NCBI RefSeq assembly: GCF_900113045.1
Contig: NZ_FONY01000027.1
Span: 1-64,000, forward strand
DNA: 64,000 nucleotides
Direction of reading: 5' to 3'
From: Thermoflexibacter ruber
GTDB lineage: Bacteria; Bacteroidota; Bacteroidia; Cytophagales; Thermoflexibacteraceae
Shown piece by piece: positions 25,153 through 33,425 of the stretch (position 1 is the first letter of the stretch; each line of letters starts with the position of its first letter). The position numbers and the translations under genes are program-made. Below the pieces are notes generated by a model. It ran no database searches. It saw only the letters and a list, made by a program, of their open reading frames with translations, and was not told the DNA's origin.

Positions 25153-28100
25153 ATGATGGCTTGGCAAATTTGGATTGATACAGGAGGTACTTTTACCGAT
25201 TGCATCGCCATCGCTCCTGATGGCAAAGAACAGTATATCAAAGTATTAAGTAATGGAAGCCTGAGAGGGAAGATTTTGGAACAGGTAGCAGAAAACACTT
25301 TTAAAATTCAAATCCATTGGCAAACTACAAAAGACATTTTCCAAAATTATGAATTTCATTTATTACAAAAAACAATCACTAATCAAGAGGAAAAGCTCAT
25401 AGTTGAGCAGATAGATATTGAAAATCAATCACTTACTCTGAACAAAGGATTTTCTATTGGAAAAAACAAAATTCCCTTAGATTTTGCTATTACGGCAAAT
25501 GAAGAAGCCCCTATTTTATCCGCAAGAATTGCTACACAAACTTCTCTTTATCAAGCACTCCCCCCTATACAGATGCGACTTGGCTCTACCAAAGGAACGA
25601 ATGCACTTTTGGAAAGGAAAGGAGCAAAAGTTACTTTGCTGATAACCAAAGGATTCAAAGATTTATTAAAAATTGGTACGCAACAACGCCCCCACCTTTT
25701 TGCCTTAAATATTGTCAAACCCGCTCCTTTGTACGAAAATGTGATAGAGGTAGAAGAACGCTTGGATAGCAAAGGAAATATTTTAATACACTTGACTGAT
25801 AGCGAAATAGATAGAATAATAAAAACGCTCCAAACTCAGCAAGTCGAAACCATTGCAATTGCACTTTTGCATAGCTATCTCAACCCAAGTCATGAGCATT
25901 TGCTCAAAGAAAGATTGGAAAAAGAAGGTTTTAGCTTTGTTTCCCTTTCCTCAGACTTAGCCAATGCCATCAAAATTTTGCCAAGAGCGCAAACAGCAGT
26001 AGTCAATGCCTATCTTACACCTGTAATTCATCATTATCTTACTTCTATAAAAAATACAATTTTTCTTCCCACCCAAAATATCTCTTTAGATGCAAAAAAC
26101 TCTCTTAAAGTCATGACAAGTGCGGGAGGCTTGGTAGAAGCAGATTTTTTTAATCCTAAAGACAGCCTGCTCAGCGGTCCCGCAGGTGGAATCATTGGGG
26201 CAGTAGAAACAGCTAAATACGCAGGGTTTCAACAAATAATTACCTTTGACATGGGAGGCACAAGCACCGATGTTGCTCGCTATGATGGTAGTTTTGACTA
26301 CCAATTTGAAACAAAAATAAATGATATACAAATACTTAGCCCAAGTTTAGCCATAGAAACTGTAGCCGCAGGAGGTGGCTCACTCTGTCAGTTTGATGGC
26401 TTTAAACTTACGGTAGGTCCCGAGAGTGTAGGGGCGAATCCCGGTCCCGCTTGCTACGGTATTGGGAAGCAATTGGCAATTACTGACGTAAATTTGCTCT
26501 TAGGGCGATTGCTTCCTGACAATTTTAATATTCCTATTGATAAAAAATATGCCCAAGTAGCTCTTGAAAAAGTACAAAAACAAGTCTATGAAAGTACAGG
26601 CAATTTACTGAAACAAACAGAAATCTTAGAGGGATTTGTGCAAATTGCCAATGAGAAAATGGCAGAGGCTATCCGCAAAATTTCTGTCAGCAAGGGCTAC
26701 AATCCAGAGGACTATGCCTTGCTTGCCTTTGGGGGGGCAGGGGGACAGCACGCCTGCGGGGTAGCGAATTTGCTCAATATCAAGCAAATTATTATTCCTT
26801 ACAAGGCAGGCTTGCTCAGTGCCTTTGGCATGGGCATGGCACAAATAGAACGCTTTGCTTCTTTGCAAGTACTCCAACTTTTGCAAGATTTTGAAAGCCA
26901 ATTAAGCCTGACTATTCAACAGTTAGCAGACAAAGCACTCCAAGACCTTCATAAGGAAGGTTTTGATAAAACACAAATTGGAATTAAAAATATTTACCTC
27001 TACCTGCGTTTCAAAGGGCAAGATAGTACTATTGAGGTTGATGTATCTAAGCATGAAACTATTACTGCCCAAACCATCAAAAATAGCTTTCAAAAAAAAT
27101 ACGAAAAAATCTATGGTCATTGGGTAGGAGATATACAAGCCATTGAAATAGAATCTATTAAAGTGATTGGAGCTACTTTGAAACAGGAAAGTCAAAACCA
27201 AAGTTTTTCTAAAAATACTCCTGTTTATTTTCCTGAAAGTGAGCAAATTACACAAACCTATTGTAGAGGAAGTTTTCAAGATACGCCTGTTTTTGTGTGG
27301 GAAAAACTACAAACAGGAGCAAGTATCAAAGGAACAGCAATTTTACTTTCTCAGAATAGTACTATTTTCATAGAGCCTAATTGGGAACTGACCATAGACG
27401 AAGCAAATAATGCGGTATTGAGATTAAGTGAAAATATCGTTGTTGGAGAAACTGATAACACCCAAATAGAGGAAAATGATAGTTTGAAAGCGATTGATTT
27501 GGAGTTATTTACCAATCGCTTTGTCAATATTGCAGAGGAAATGGGGGCTTTGCTGCAGCGTACTTCTTTTTCGGTCAATGTCAAAGAACGCTTGGATTTT
27601 TCTTGTGCGGTATTAGATGCTCAAGGCGAACTCATTGTGAATGCACCTCATATTCCTGTACATTTGGGAAGTTTGGGAATCTGCGTAAGAACTTTGAAAA
27701 GTACAATTCAGATGCAAGAAGGTGATGTCATCATTACCAATCACCCTAAGTTTGGAGGCTCGCATCTCCCTGATATTACCTTAATTGCACCTGTATTTTA
27801 TGATAATCAATTAGTTGGCTATGTGGCGAATAGAGCGCACCATGCGGAGATAGGCGGGAAACGCCCTGGTTCTATGCCTCCCAATGCTACCTCTTTGGCA
27901 GAGGAAGGAGTAGTAATTTCGCCTACTTACTTAATTAAAAACTTTGAGCCTCAATGGGATAGCATAAAAAATATCTTGCTTTCTGCTCCTTTCCCTACCA
28001 GAGCTATCCACGAAAACTTAGCGGACTTAAACGGGGCTTTGGCTTCTATCAAAGCTGGGATAGATGCCTTACAAGCACTTTGTCAAAAGTTTGGTATAGA

Positions 28101-29082
28101 AAAAATACAATTTTATATGCAAGCCCTGAAAGACCATGCTTTTCAAAGTTTGCAAAAAAGTTTGGACAATTTTACTGCTCTGAAAACTCCTGCAGTAGCC
28201 CTATTTAGTGGTTTTGTATCAAGGAATGTTTTGCTTTCTGCTACTGAAAACTTAGACGATGGAACAAAACTTTGTGTGCAGTTAGATATCAGCCAAGATG
28301 AAGACGATGAGTATATGGTGCTTATTGATTTTCGTGGCACATCTGTAACTCATCAAGGGAACTTGAACGCTACCCCAGCGATTGTCAATAGTGCAGTGAT
28401 TTATGTGTTGCGTCTGCTTTTAGATGCTGATATTCCTCTCAATGAGGGAATTATGAAGAAAGTGCAGCTTAAAATACCTAAGAATACCTTGCTGAATCCC
28501 GCTTTCCCCGATGATATTTCCCAATGCCCTGCAGTAGTAGGAGGCAATACAGAAACGAGCCAACGTTTGGTTGATACACTCTTGAAGGCTTTGGGTTTGG
28601 CGGCGTGTAGTCAAGGGACAATGAACAACTTACTCTTTGGTAATGAGCATTTTGGCTACTACGAAACTATTTGTGGAGGTACAGGTGCGGGCGAAGGCTT
28701 CAAGGGGTGCGATGCCGTCCACCAACACATGACCAATACCAGAATCACAGATGCTGAGGTATTGGAATTACGCTATCCTGTTCGTTTAGAGCGATTTGCC
28801 ATAAGAGAAAACTCAGGAGGCAAAGGAAAGTGGCAAGGAGGCAATGGCATAATTAGAGAACTTACTTTTTTGGAAAATGTATCTTTAAGTGTACTCACTC
28901 AGCATAGAAAAGTTGCTCCTTACGGTTTGGAGGGTGGAAAAAACGGACAAGTAGGCAAGCAATATGTCATTTGCAAAGACGGAACGGTAGAAACTTTGAA
29001 AGGTTTGGACAAGAGAGAAATGGAGGCAGGGGATAAGATAATTATAGAAACGCCTGGTGGAGGAGGTTTTGGGGTAAAATAA
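25153..29082 (+). CDS. 5-oxoprolinase, fused HyuA-HyuB form
   Basis: 1309-residue cytosolic enzyme of the ATP-dependent 5-oxoprolinase/hydantoinase family, which opens 5-oxoproline to glutamate. The N-terminal HyuA half starts with WIDTGGTFTDCIA (phosphate-binding fold) and has TKGTNALLERKG, SGPAGGIIGAVETAK, TFDMGGTSTDVAR and GGAGGQHA. The HyuB half starts at about 780 (DLELFTNRFVNIAEEMGALL) and includes HPKFGGSHLPDITL and NRAHHAEIGGKRPGSMPPNA. The fused full-length form favours 5-oxoprolinase over separate hydantoinase subunits. A tandem ATG leaves the first residue uncertain by one. Confidence 0.9.
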   Translation: MMAWQIWIDTGGTFTDCIAIAPDGKEQYIKVLSNGSLRGKILEQVAENTFKIQIHWQTTKDIFQNYEFHLLQKTITNQEEKLIVEQIDIENQSLTLNKGFSIGKNKIPLDFAITANEEAPILSARIATQTSLYQALPPIQMRLGSTKGTNALLERKGAKVTLLITKGFKDLLKIGTQQRPHLFALNIVKPAPLYENVIEVEERLDSKGNILIHLTDSEIDRIIKTLQTQQVETIAIALLHSYLNPSHEHLLKERLEKEGFSFVSLSSDLANAIKILPRAQTAVVNAYLTPVIHHYLTSIKNTIFLPTQNISLDAKNSLKVMTSAGGLVEADFFNPKDSLLSGPAGGIIGAVETAKYAGFQQIITFDMGGTSTDVARYDGSFDYQFETKINDIQILSPSLAIETVAAGGGSLCQFDGFKLTVGPESVGANPGPACYGIGKQLAITDVNLLLGRLLPDNFNIPIDKKYAQVALEKVQKQVYESTGNLLKQTEILEGFVQIANEKMAEAIRKISVSKGYNPEDYALLAFGGAGGQHACGVANLLNIKQIIIPYKAGLLSAFGMGMAQIERFASLQVLQLLQDFESQLSLTIQQLADKALQDLHKEGFDKTQIGIKNIYLYLRFKGQDSTIEVDVSKHETITAQTIKNSFQKKYEKIYGHWVGDIQAIEIESIKVIGATLKQESQNQSFSKNTPVYFPESEQITQTYCRGSFQDTPVFVWEKLQTGASIKGTAILLSQNSTIFIEPNWELTIDEANNAVLRLSENIVVGETDNTQIEENDSLKAIDLELFTNRFVNIAEEMGALLQRTSFSVNVKERLDFSCAVLDAQGELIVNAPHIPVHLGSLGICVRTLKSTIQMQEGDVIITNHPKFGGSHLPDITLIAPVFYDNQLVGYVANRAHHAEIGGKRPGSMPPNATSLAEEGVVISPTYLIKNFEPQWDSIKNILLSAPFPTRAIHENLADLNGALASIKAGIDALQALCQKFGIEKIQFYMQALKDHAFQSLQKSLDNFTALKTPAVALFSGFVSRNVLLSATENLDDGTKLCVQLDISQDEDDEYMVLIDFRGTSVTHQGNLNATPAIVNSAVIYVLRLLLDADIPLNEGIMKKVQLKIPKNTLLNPAFPDDISQCPAVVGGNTETSQRLVDTLLKALGLAACSQGTMNNLLFGNEHFGYYETICGGTGAGEGFKGCDAVHQHMTNTRITDAEVLELRYPVRLERFAIRENSGGKGKWQGGNGIIRELTFLENVSLSVLTQHRKVAPYGLEGGKNGQVGKQYVICKDGTVETLKGLDKREMEAGDKIIIETPGGGGFGVK

Positions 29083-29137
29083 GCAAACCCACAATAAAAA
29101 TAGACTCTTTAGGGATTAATTTTTAAAAATTATGCAG

Positions 29138-29152
29138 TATGTTTGCAACATA
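29138..29152. promoter_or_regulatory. Candidate ArsR operator
   Basis: TATGTTtgcAACATA is a perfect palindrome with 6-base arms, ending 10 bases before the ATG of the ArsR-family gene, where autoregulatory sites of such repressors are commonly found. Confidence 0.45.
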
Positions 29153-29162
29153 TTTATAACTT

Positions 29163-29498
29163 ATGCAAGCAAAGATAAATAATTTTAGTAGAGAACAGCA
29201 AACCCTCTCGCAGTTTGCTAAATTGATTTCTCACCCCGCAAGGATAGCTATTGTCCAACTTTTAGCGGAAAAAAAAACGTGTATTTCAGGAGATATTTCT
29301 AAGGAAATACCTCAACTCAATAGAGTTACTATTTCTCAGCATTTGCAGGAGTTGAAAAATTTTGGCTTAATCAAAGGAGAGATTGAGGGAGTAAAAGTAA
29401 ATTATTGTATTGATAATGAGAAACTTATAGAGTATCAAACGCTATTTCACTCTTTTTTCAAACAAATTATTTCAAATATTCAAAATCATTGTTGCTAA
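29163..29498 (+). CDS. ArsR-family transcriptional regulator
   Basis: 111-residue winged-helix protein. The DNA-binding region is in ISHPARIAIVQLLAEKKTCISGDIS followed by the recognition helix around NRVTISQHLQELKNFGLI, then the wing KGEIEGVKVNYCID. It ends in HCC; together with Cys at about 40 and 92 these are potential thiol ligands, but the classical ELCVCDL metal-binding motif is absent. Its stop overlaps the next ATG (TAATG), so it is coupled to a phosphatase/arsenate-reductase-like gene, consistent with an arsenic- or thiol-responsive operon. A palindrome upstream is a likely binding site. Confidence 0.88.
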   Translation: MQAKINNFSREQQTLSQFAKLISHPARIAIVQLLAEKKTCISGDISKEIPQLNRVTISQHLQELKNFGLIKGEIEGVKVNYCIDNEKLIEYQTLFHSFFKQIISNIQNHCC

Positions 29499-30205
29499 TG
29501 AAAACTTTATTTATCACACTCATTTTAATTGCTTATACTATGAACACGGAAACCAAACTTTTCCCAGAGTTGGAAGCCTATTGTAAAACCTTAGAAGGCG
29601 AATTTTCTCGGATTTCAGAGGAAAGGAAGGAAAATTTGAAAAAAATTGCAGGATTTATTGGTGAAAAGTATAAAAAAGGAGAAACCGTAAACCTAACTTT
29701 CATCTGTACGCACAACTCTCGCCGTAGCCAATTTGGGCAAGTTTGGGCAAAAATAGCCGCAGGATATTATGGATTTGACCTGAGCAGAATCCAAACTTAC
29801 TCTGGGGGAACAGAAGCTACCGCTTGCAATCCCCGTACCGTAGCCGCTTTGCGAAGGGCAGGAGTAAAAATAGAGGAAGTTCATCAACTTTCTGCCCCAG
29901 TTACAGTAGCTAACAACCCTCGCTATGAAGTTCGTTTTGCAGAAAAAATTTCTCCATTTTTCCTATTTTCAAAGAAATATGATGACGAGCAGAATCCGCA
30001 GAAAAACTACGGGGCTATTTTGGTCTGTTCGCAAGCAGATGAAGCCTGCCCTATTGTTTTTGGAGCAGAGATACGCATTTACAACGGCTATGAAGACCCC
30101 AAAAGGTCAGACGGAACAGCAGAGGAAGGTAAAGTTTATGATGAAACTTGCAGACTTATAGCCCGAGAATTATTTTATGTATTTTATCTTTGTAAAGCTA
30201 CTTAG
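29498..30205 (+). CDS. Low-molecular-weight phosphatase/arsenate-reductase-like protein
   Basis: 235 residues from the ATG overlapping the arsR stop. It has the LMW phosphatase loop CTHNSRRS, near the middle of the first third, and SGGTEATACNPRTVAALRRAG, SKKYDD and CSQADEACP with YEDPKRSDGT, the acidic catalytic segment. It belongs to the Bacteroidota protein-tyrosine-phosphatase family related to ArsC. The extra Cys residues could act in thiol-disulfide arsenate reduction. The ATG at 29540 is an alternative start that removes a hydrophobic N-terminus not typical of the family. Coupling to ArsR supports a role in arsenate handling, but this is inference. Confidence 0.85.
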   Translation: MKTLFITLILIAYTMNTETKLFPELEAYCKTLEGEFSRISEERKENLKKIAGFIGEKYKKGETVNLTFICTHNSRRSQFGQVWAKIAAGYYGFDLSRIQTYSGGTEATACNPRTVAALRRAGVKIEEVHQLSAPVTVANNPRYEVRFAEKISPFFLFSKKYDDEQNPQKNYGAILVCSQADEACPIVFGAEIRIYNGYEDPKRSDGTAEEGKVYDETCRLIARELFYVFYLCKAT

Positions 30206-30259
30206 GAATTAATTTTCTAAATTGCACTTATTTAGATACAATACATAAATATAGTAAAT

Positions 30260-31975
30260 ATGGGAATACTTGGAACAGCAAAGCAAAAAATGACTTATGA
30301 TGCCATAGTAATAGGTTCTGGCATCAGTGGCGGTTGGGCGGCAAAAGAACTCTGCGAAAAAGGCTTGAAAACCTTAGTCTTAGAGAGAGGAAGAATGGTC
30401 AAACATCGCGAAGATTATCCTACAGCCATGAAACACCCTTGGGAATTGGACAATAGGGGACAGACTACCGCCCAATTCAAAGCAGAAAACCCTATTGCAA
30501 GTAGGTGCTATGCCTTAGATACAGCTACTCAACACTTTTTCGTCAAAGATAAAGACCACCCCTATATCCAAGAAAAGCCTTTTGACTGGATTAGAGGCTA
30601 TCAAGTGGGAGGAAAATCTTTGCTTTGGGCAAGGCAGGTACAGCGATGGAGTAAGTTTGATTTTGAGGCACCTGCACGAGATGGCTTTGCTATTCCTTGG
30701 CCTATTACTTATGACGATTTGGCACCTTGGTACAGCTATGTAGAGAAGTTTGCAGGCATTTCTGGTAACAAAGATGGTTTAGAAAATCTACCTGATGGAG
30801 AGTTTCTGCCTCCTTTTGAGATGAATTGCTTAGAGAAGGAGATGCAAAAAAGTATCATGAAAAACTACAAAGACCGTCCTGTTATCATTGGTCGCTGCGC
30901 TCACCTGACTAAACCTCAAGCCCATCACCTCCAATTAGGGCGTGGGCAGTGCATGGCTCGACATCTTTGCTATCGAGGGTGTCCTTATGGAGCATATTTT
31001 AGCTCCAACTCTGCGAGCTTACCTGCGGCGGAGAGAACGGGAAACTTAACCCTTCGCCCTGATTCTGTGGTTCATTCTATTATTTACGATGAGCAGAAGC
31101 AAAAAGCAGTAGGTGTAAGAGTCATAGATGCCAATACCAAAGAATCCGCAGAATACTATGCCAACATCATTTTTGTCAATGCCGCCTGCCTCAATACCAA
31201 TTTAATTTTGCTTAACTCTACTTCTAATCGCTTTCCTAATGGCTTAGGAAATGACAATGGCTTACTTGGCAAATACATTGCTTTTCATAATTATAGAGGC
31301 TCATTGACGGCGAGTTACGAAGGCTTAAAAGATAGCATAGACTATGGTCGCCGTCCTACTATGTGTTTTATGCCTTCGTTCAGGAATTTGCGCAAGCAAG
31401 AAATGGATTTTATGCGTGGGTATATGGTGGCATTCTCAGCAAATCGCGGGAATAACTGGGGCAGTGGGAACTGGAAAGAAGGCTTTGGGGCGGAATGGAA
31501 AGATAGCCTTTCTGGATTTTCTGATTGGAGCGTGTATATGATGATGCAAGGTGAAACTATCCCTAAGGAAAGCAACCATGTTCGTCTAAGCACTGACCAA
31601 AAAGACCAATGGGGGATTCCTCTGTTGATTACTTCAGTGGGCTACGATGAGAATGATGAAAAGATGCTACAAGATTTCTTGACTCAAGGTGCGGAGATGT
31701 TAGAAAGTGCAGGTTGTAAAAATATTAGTCCTCGCGATTCTGGGCAAGCGCCGGGTTTGGACATACACGAAATGGGGGGAGTACGCATGGGCAAAGACCC
31801 TAAAACTTCTCTCTTGAATAAGTGGAATCAGTTGCACGCTTGCAAAAATGTATTTGTAACCGATGGAGCTTGCATGGTTTCTACAGGCATACAAAATCCT
31901 TCGCTGACTTTCATGGCTTTGACGGCAAGAGCGGCAAATTATGCAGTAGAAGAGTTAAAAAGAGGGAATTTGTAA
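30260..31975 (+). CDS. GMC-family oxidoreductase
   Basis: 571-residue flavoprotein. The FAD-binding Rossmann motif is VIGSGISGGWAAKEL at about 17-31, with the ERGR segment after it; the GMC C-terminal domain contains DIHEMGGVRMGKDPKTS and ends in TGIQNPSLTFMALTARAANYA, a conserved FAD-contact region. Relatives oxidise sugars, polyols or lactols, often donating electrons to cytochromes. There is no signal peptide in this sequence, although many relatives are exported. Substrate unknown. It starts 54 bases after the phosphatase gene and ends at a bidirectional terminator. Confidence 0.87.
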   Translation: MGILGTAKQKMTYDAIVIGSGISGGWAAKELCEKGLKTLVLERGRMVKHREDYPTAMKHPWELDNRGQTTAQFKAENPIASRCYALDTATQHFFVKDKDHPYIQEKPFDWIRGYQVGGKSLLWARQVQRWSKFDFEAPARDGFAIPWPITYDDLAPWYSYVEKFAGISGNKDGLENLPDGEFLPPFEMNCLEKEMQKSIMKNYKDRPVIIGRCAHLTKPQAHHLQLGRGQCMARHLCYRGCPYGAYFSSNSASLPAAERTGNLTLRPDSVVHSIIYDEQKQKAVGVRVIDANTKESAEYYANIIFVNAACLNTNLILLNSTSNRFPNGLGNDNGLLGKYIAFHNYRGSLTASYEGLKDSIDYGRRPTMCFMPSFRNLRKQEMDFMRGYMVAFSANRGNNWGSGNWKEGFGAEWKDSLSGFSDWSVYMMMQGETIPKESNHVRLSTDQKDQWGIPLLITSVGYDENDEKMLQDFLTQGAEMLESAGCKNISPRDSGQAPGLDIHEMGGVRMGKDPKTSLLNKWNQLHACKNVFVTDGACMVSTGIQNPSLTFMALTARAANYAVEELKRGNL

Positions 31976-31997
31976 AAGTTTAACCGAAGTATTTTGA

Positions 31998-32035
31998 AAT
32001 AAAAGCCCATGTTTTTACAACTATGGGCTTTTATT
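31998..32035. terminator. Bidirectional intrinsic terminator
   Basis: AATAAAAGCCCAT (31998-32010) and ATGGGCTTTTATT (32023-32035) form a perfect 13-bp stem with T-rich flanks, placed between the convergent GMC and gmk genes. The right arm touches the gmk stop codon. Confidence 0.88.
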
Positions 32036-32610
32036 TATAAGGTATTGTTTTTGAAATCATTATATAGTTTTTGTGCTTTGGTTAAGGCTTCTTCTAAATT
32101 ATCGTTTTCTATTACTACATCGAAAAGTTTTTCGTACATGAGTTCTTTGACTGCTTTGGCGATGCGTTCTGCTCGTTTTGCTTCGGTTTCTGTATTTCTG
32201 TTATTTAGGCGTTCTTTTAGTACTTCTACTGAACTTACTTTTACAAATATAGCCAGCGCATCTTGTTGATAGAGTTTTTTAATTTTTAGTCCGCCTTCTA
32301 CGTCCACATCAAAAATAAGGTTTTTTCCTTCCTTACGTAAGCGTTCTATTTCAGATTTTAGGGTGCCGTAGTAGGTGCCTTGGTAAACCTGTTCGTACTC
32401 GGCAAACTCGTTATTCTTAATTTTTTCCTCGAATTCTTCTTTGGAAAGAAAATAATAATCTTTCCCGTCGACTTCATAAGAGCGACGCTCGCGGGTAGTG
32501 GCGGAAACAGAAAAAGCCAATTCAGGATTATTTGCTAATAAGTGTCTAACAATCGTAGTCTTACCTGCGCCAGAGGGAGCTGAAAAAATAATCAGTTTGG
32601 TATTGTCCAT
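32035..32610 (-). CDS. gmk: Guanylate kinase
   Basis: 191-residue enzyme phosphorylating GMP to GDP. The P-loop is SAPSGAGKTT at about 10-19, followed by the GMP-binding segment SVSATTRERRSYEVDGKDYY and the YGTLKSEIERL region. Length and motif order are those of bacterial Gmk. It lies 26 bases downstream of the Anbu peptidase gene on the same strand, so the two may share a transcript; no functional link is known. Confidence 0.95.
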   Translation of the reverse strand: MDNTKLIIFSAPSGAGKTTIVRHLLANNPELAFSVSATTRERRSYEVDGKDYYFLSKEEFEEKIKNNEFAEYEQVYQGTYYGTLKSEIERLRKEGKNLIFDVDVEGGLKIKKLYQQDALAIFVKVSSVEVLKERLNNRNTETEAKRAERIAKAVKELMYEKLFDVVIENDNLEEALTKAQKLYNDFKNNTL

Positions 32611-32636
32611 ACATACTAAGAAATTATAAAATGCGG

Positions 32637-33377
32637 TTATTGGTGGTGTATCTTATGAACCTTATCTATGATAGGGCGCATCCAATCTTCAGGCATCCGA
32701 TTGATAGATTCTGTTACGCCTCTGTTCCATTCTTGGGAAATAGCTTGTAAGTCATGTTCCTCAAAACGATGTTCAACGATGTGAAAACTATTATTTTCAT
32801 AAATAATTACATCAATAGGATAGCCTACATCGTTACAACTCAAGCGAGTAGCATCAAAAGATAAAAACCCTGTTTTTAAGGCAAACTCAATGCTTGATTC
32901 ATACGTTAAACTCCTGACTAAGACAGGTTTACCATAGCCATAATTACCTATGATGAAGTATGGAGAACTTTGCCCTACTTCTACCCAGTTTCCCTCAGGA
33001 TAGAGCAAATACAATTTGGGTTCGGGGTCATGTTCTAACTGTCCTCCTATGATAGCGTAGAGGTTAAAAAACAAGCCTGATTCTGCCAAAGCTGCCTTGT
33101 CCTCTCTTGCTACTGCCCTGACCTGTGCGGCAATAGCATTGACCGCTTTATACATTTTATCAAAATTGGCTGTTCCGTCTTCTATGGTTTCATTAAAGTA
33201 GGTAATCGCTTTATCTCTGACTGAGCGTAAGCCAGAGGTCATAATAAAAAGAGAATGATTATCTCTTTGATGTATAGTAACTTTGCGAGCAATAGAAAAT
33301 TCGTTGCCCGAAGTAAGTCGTGTATCTGCCAGACCTACAATTCCTGATTTTACTTTGATAGCCAAACAATATGTCAT
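32637..33377 (-). CDS. Anbu-type proteasome-like peptidase
   Basis: 246-residue Ntn-hydrolase of the Anbu (ancestral beta subunit) group, a bacterial relative of HslV and proteasome beta subunits. The N-terminus MTYCLAIKVKSGIVGLADTR places the catalytic Thr at position 2, exposed after Met removal; SPYFIIGNYGYGKPVLVRSL and SFDATRLSCNDVGYPID are family blocks. Anbu proteins form a ring or helical assembly in published structures. They usually sit with ATP-grasp, alpha-E and transglutaminase-like genes; none is adjacent here. Neighbours are gmk and a TPR-SpoIIE phosphatase on the same strand. No proteolytic substrate can be proposed. Confidence 0.85.
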   Translation of the reverse strand: MTYCLAIKVKSGIVGLADTRLTSGNEFSIARKVTIHQRDNHSLFIMTSGLRSVRDKAITYFNETIEDGTANFDKMYKAVNAIAAQVRAVAREDKAALAESGLFFNLYAIIGGQLEHDPEPKLYLLYPEGNWVEVGQSSPYFIIGNYGYGKPVLVRSLTYESSIEFALKTGFLSFDATRLSCNDVGYPIDVIIYENNSFHIVEHRFEEHDLQAISQEWNRGVTESINRMPEDWMRPIIDKVHKIHHQ

Positions 33378-33425
33378 ACTTGTCTTTTTTGATTTTGGAT
33401 TTTCAAAGCTAAGGATTTTTTTAAT

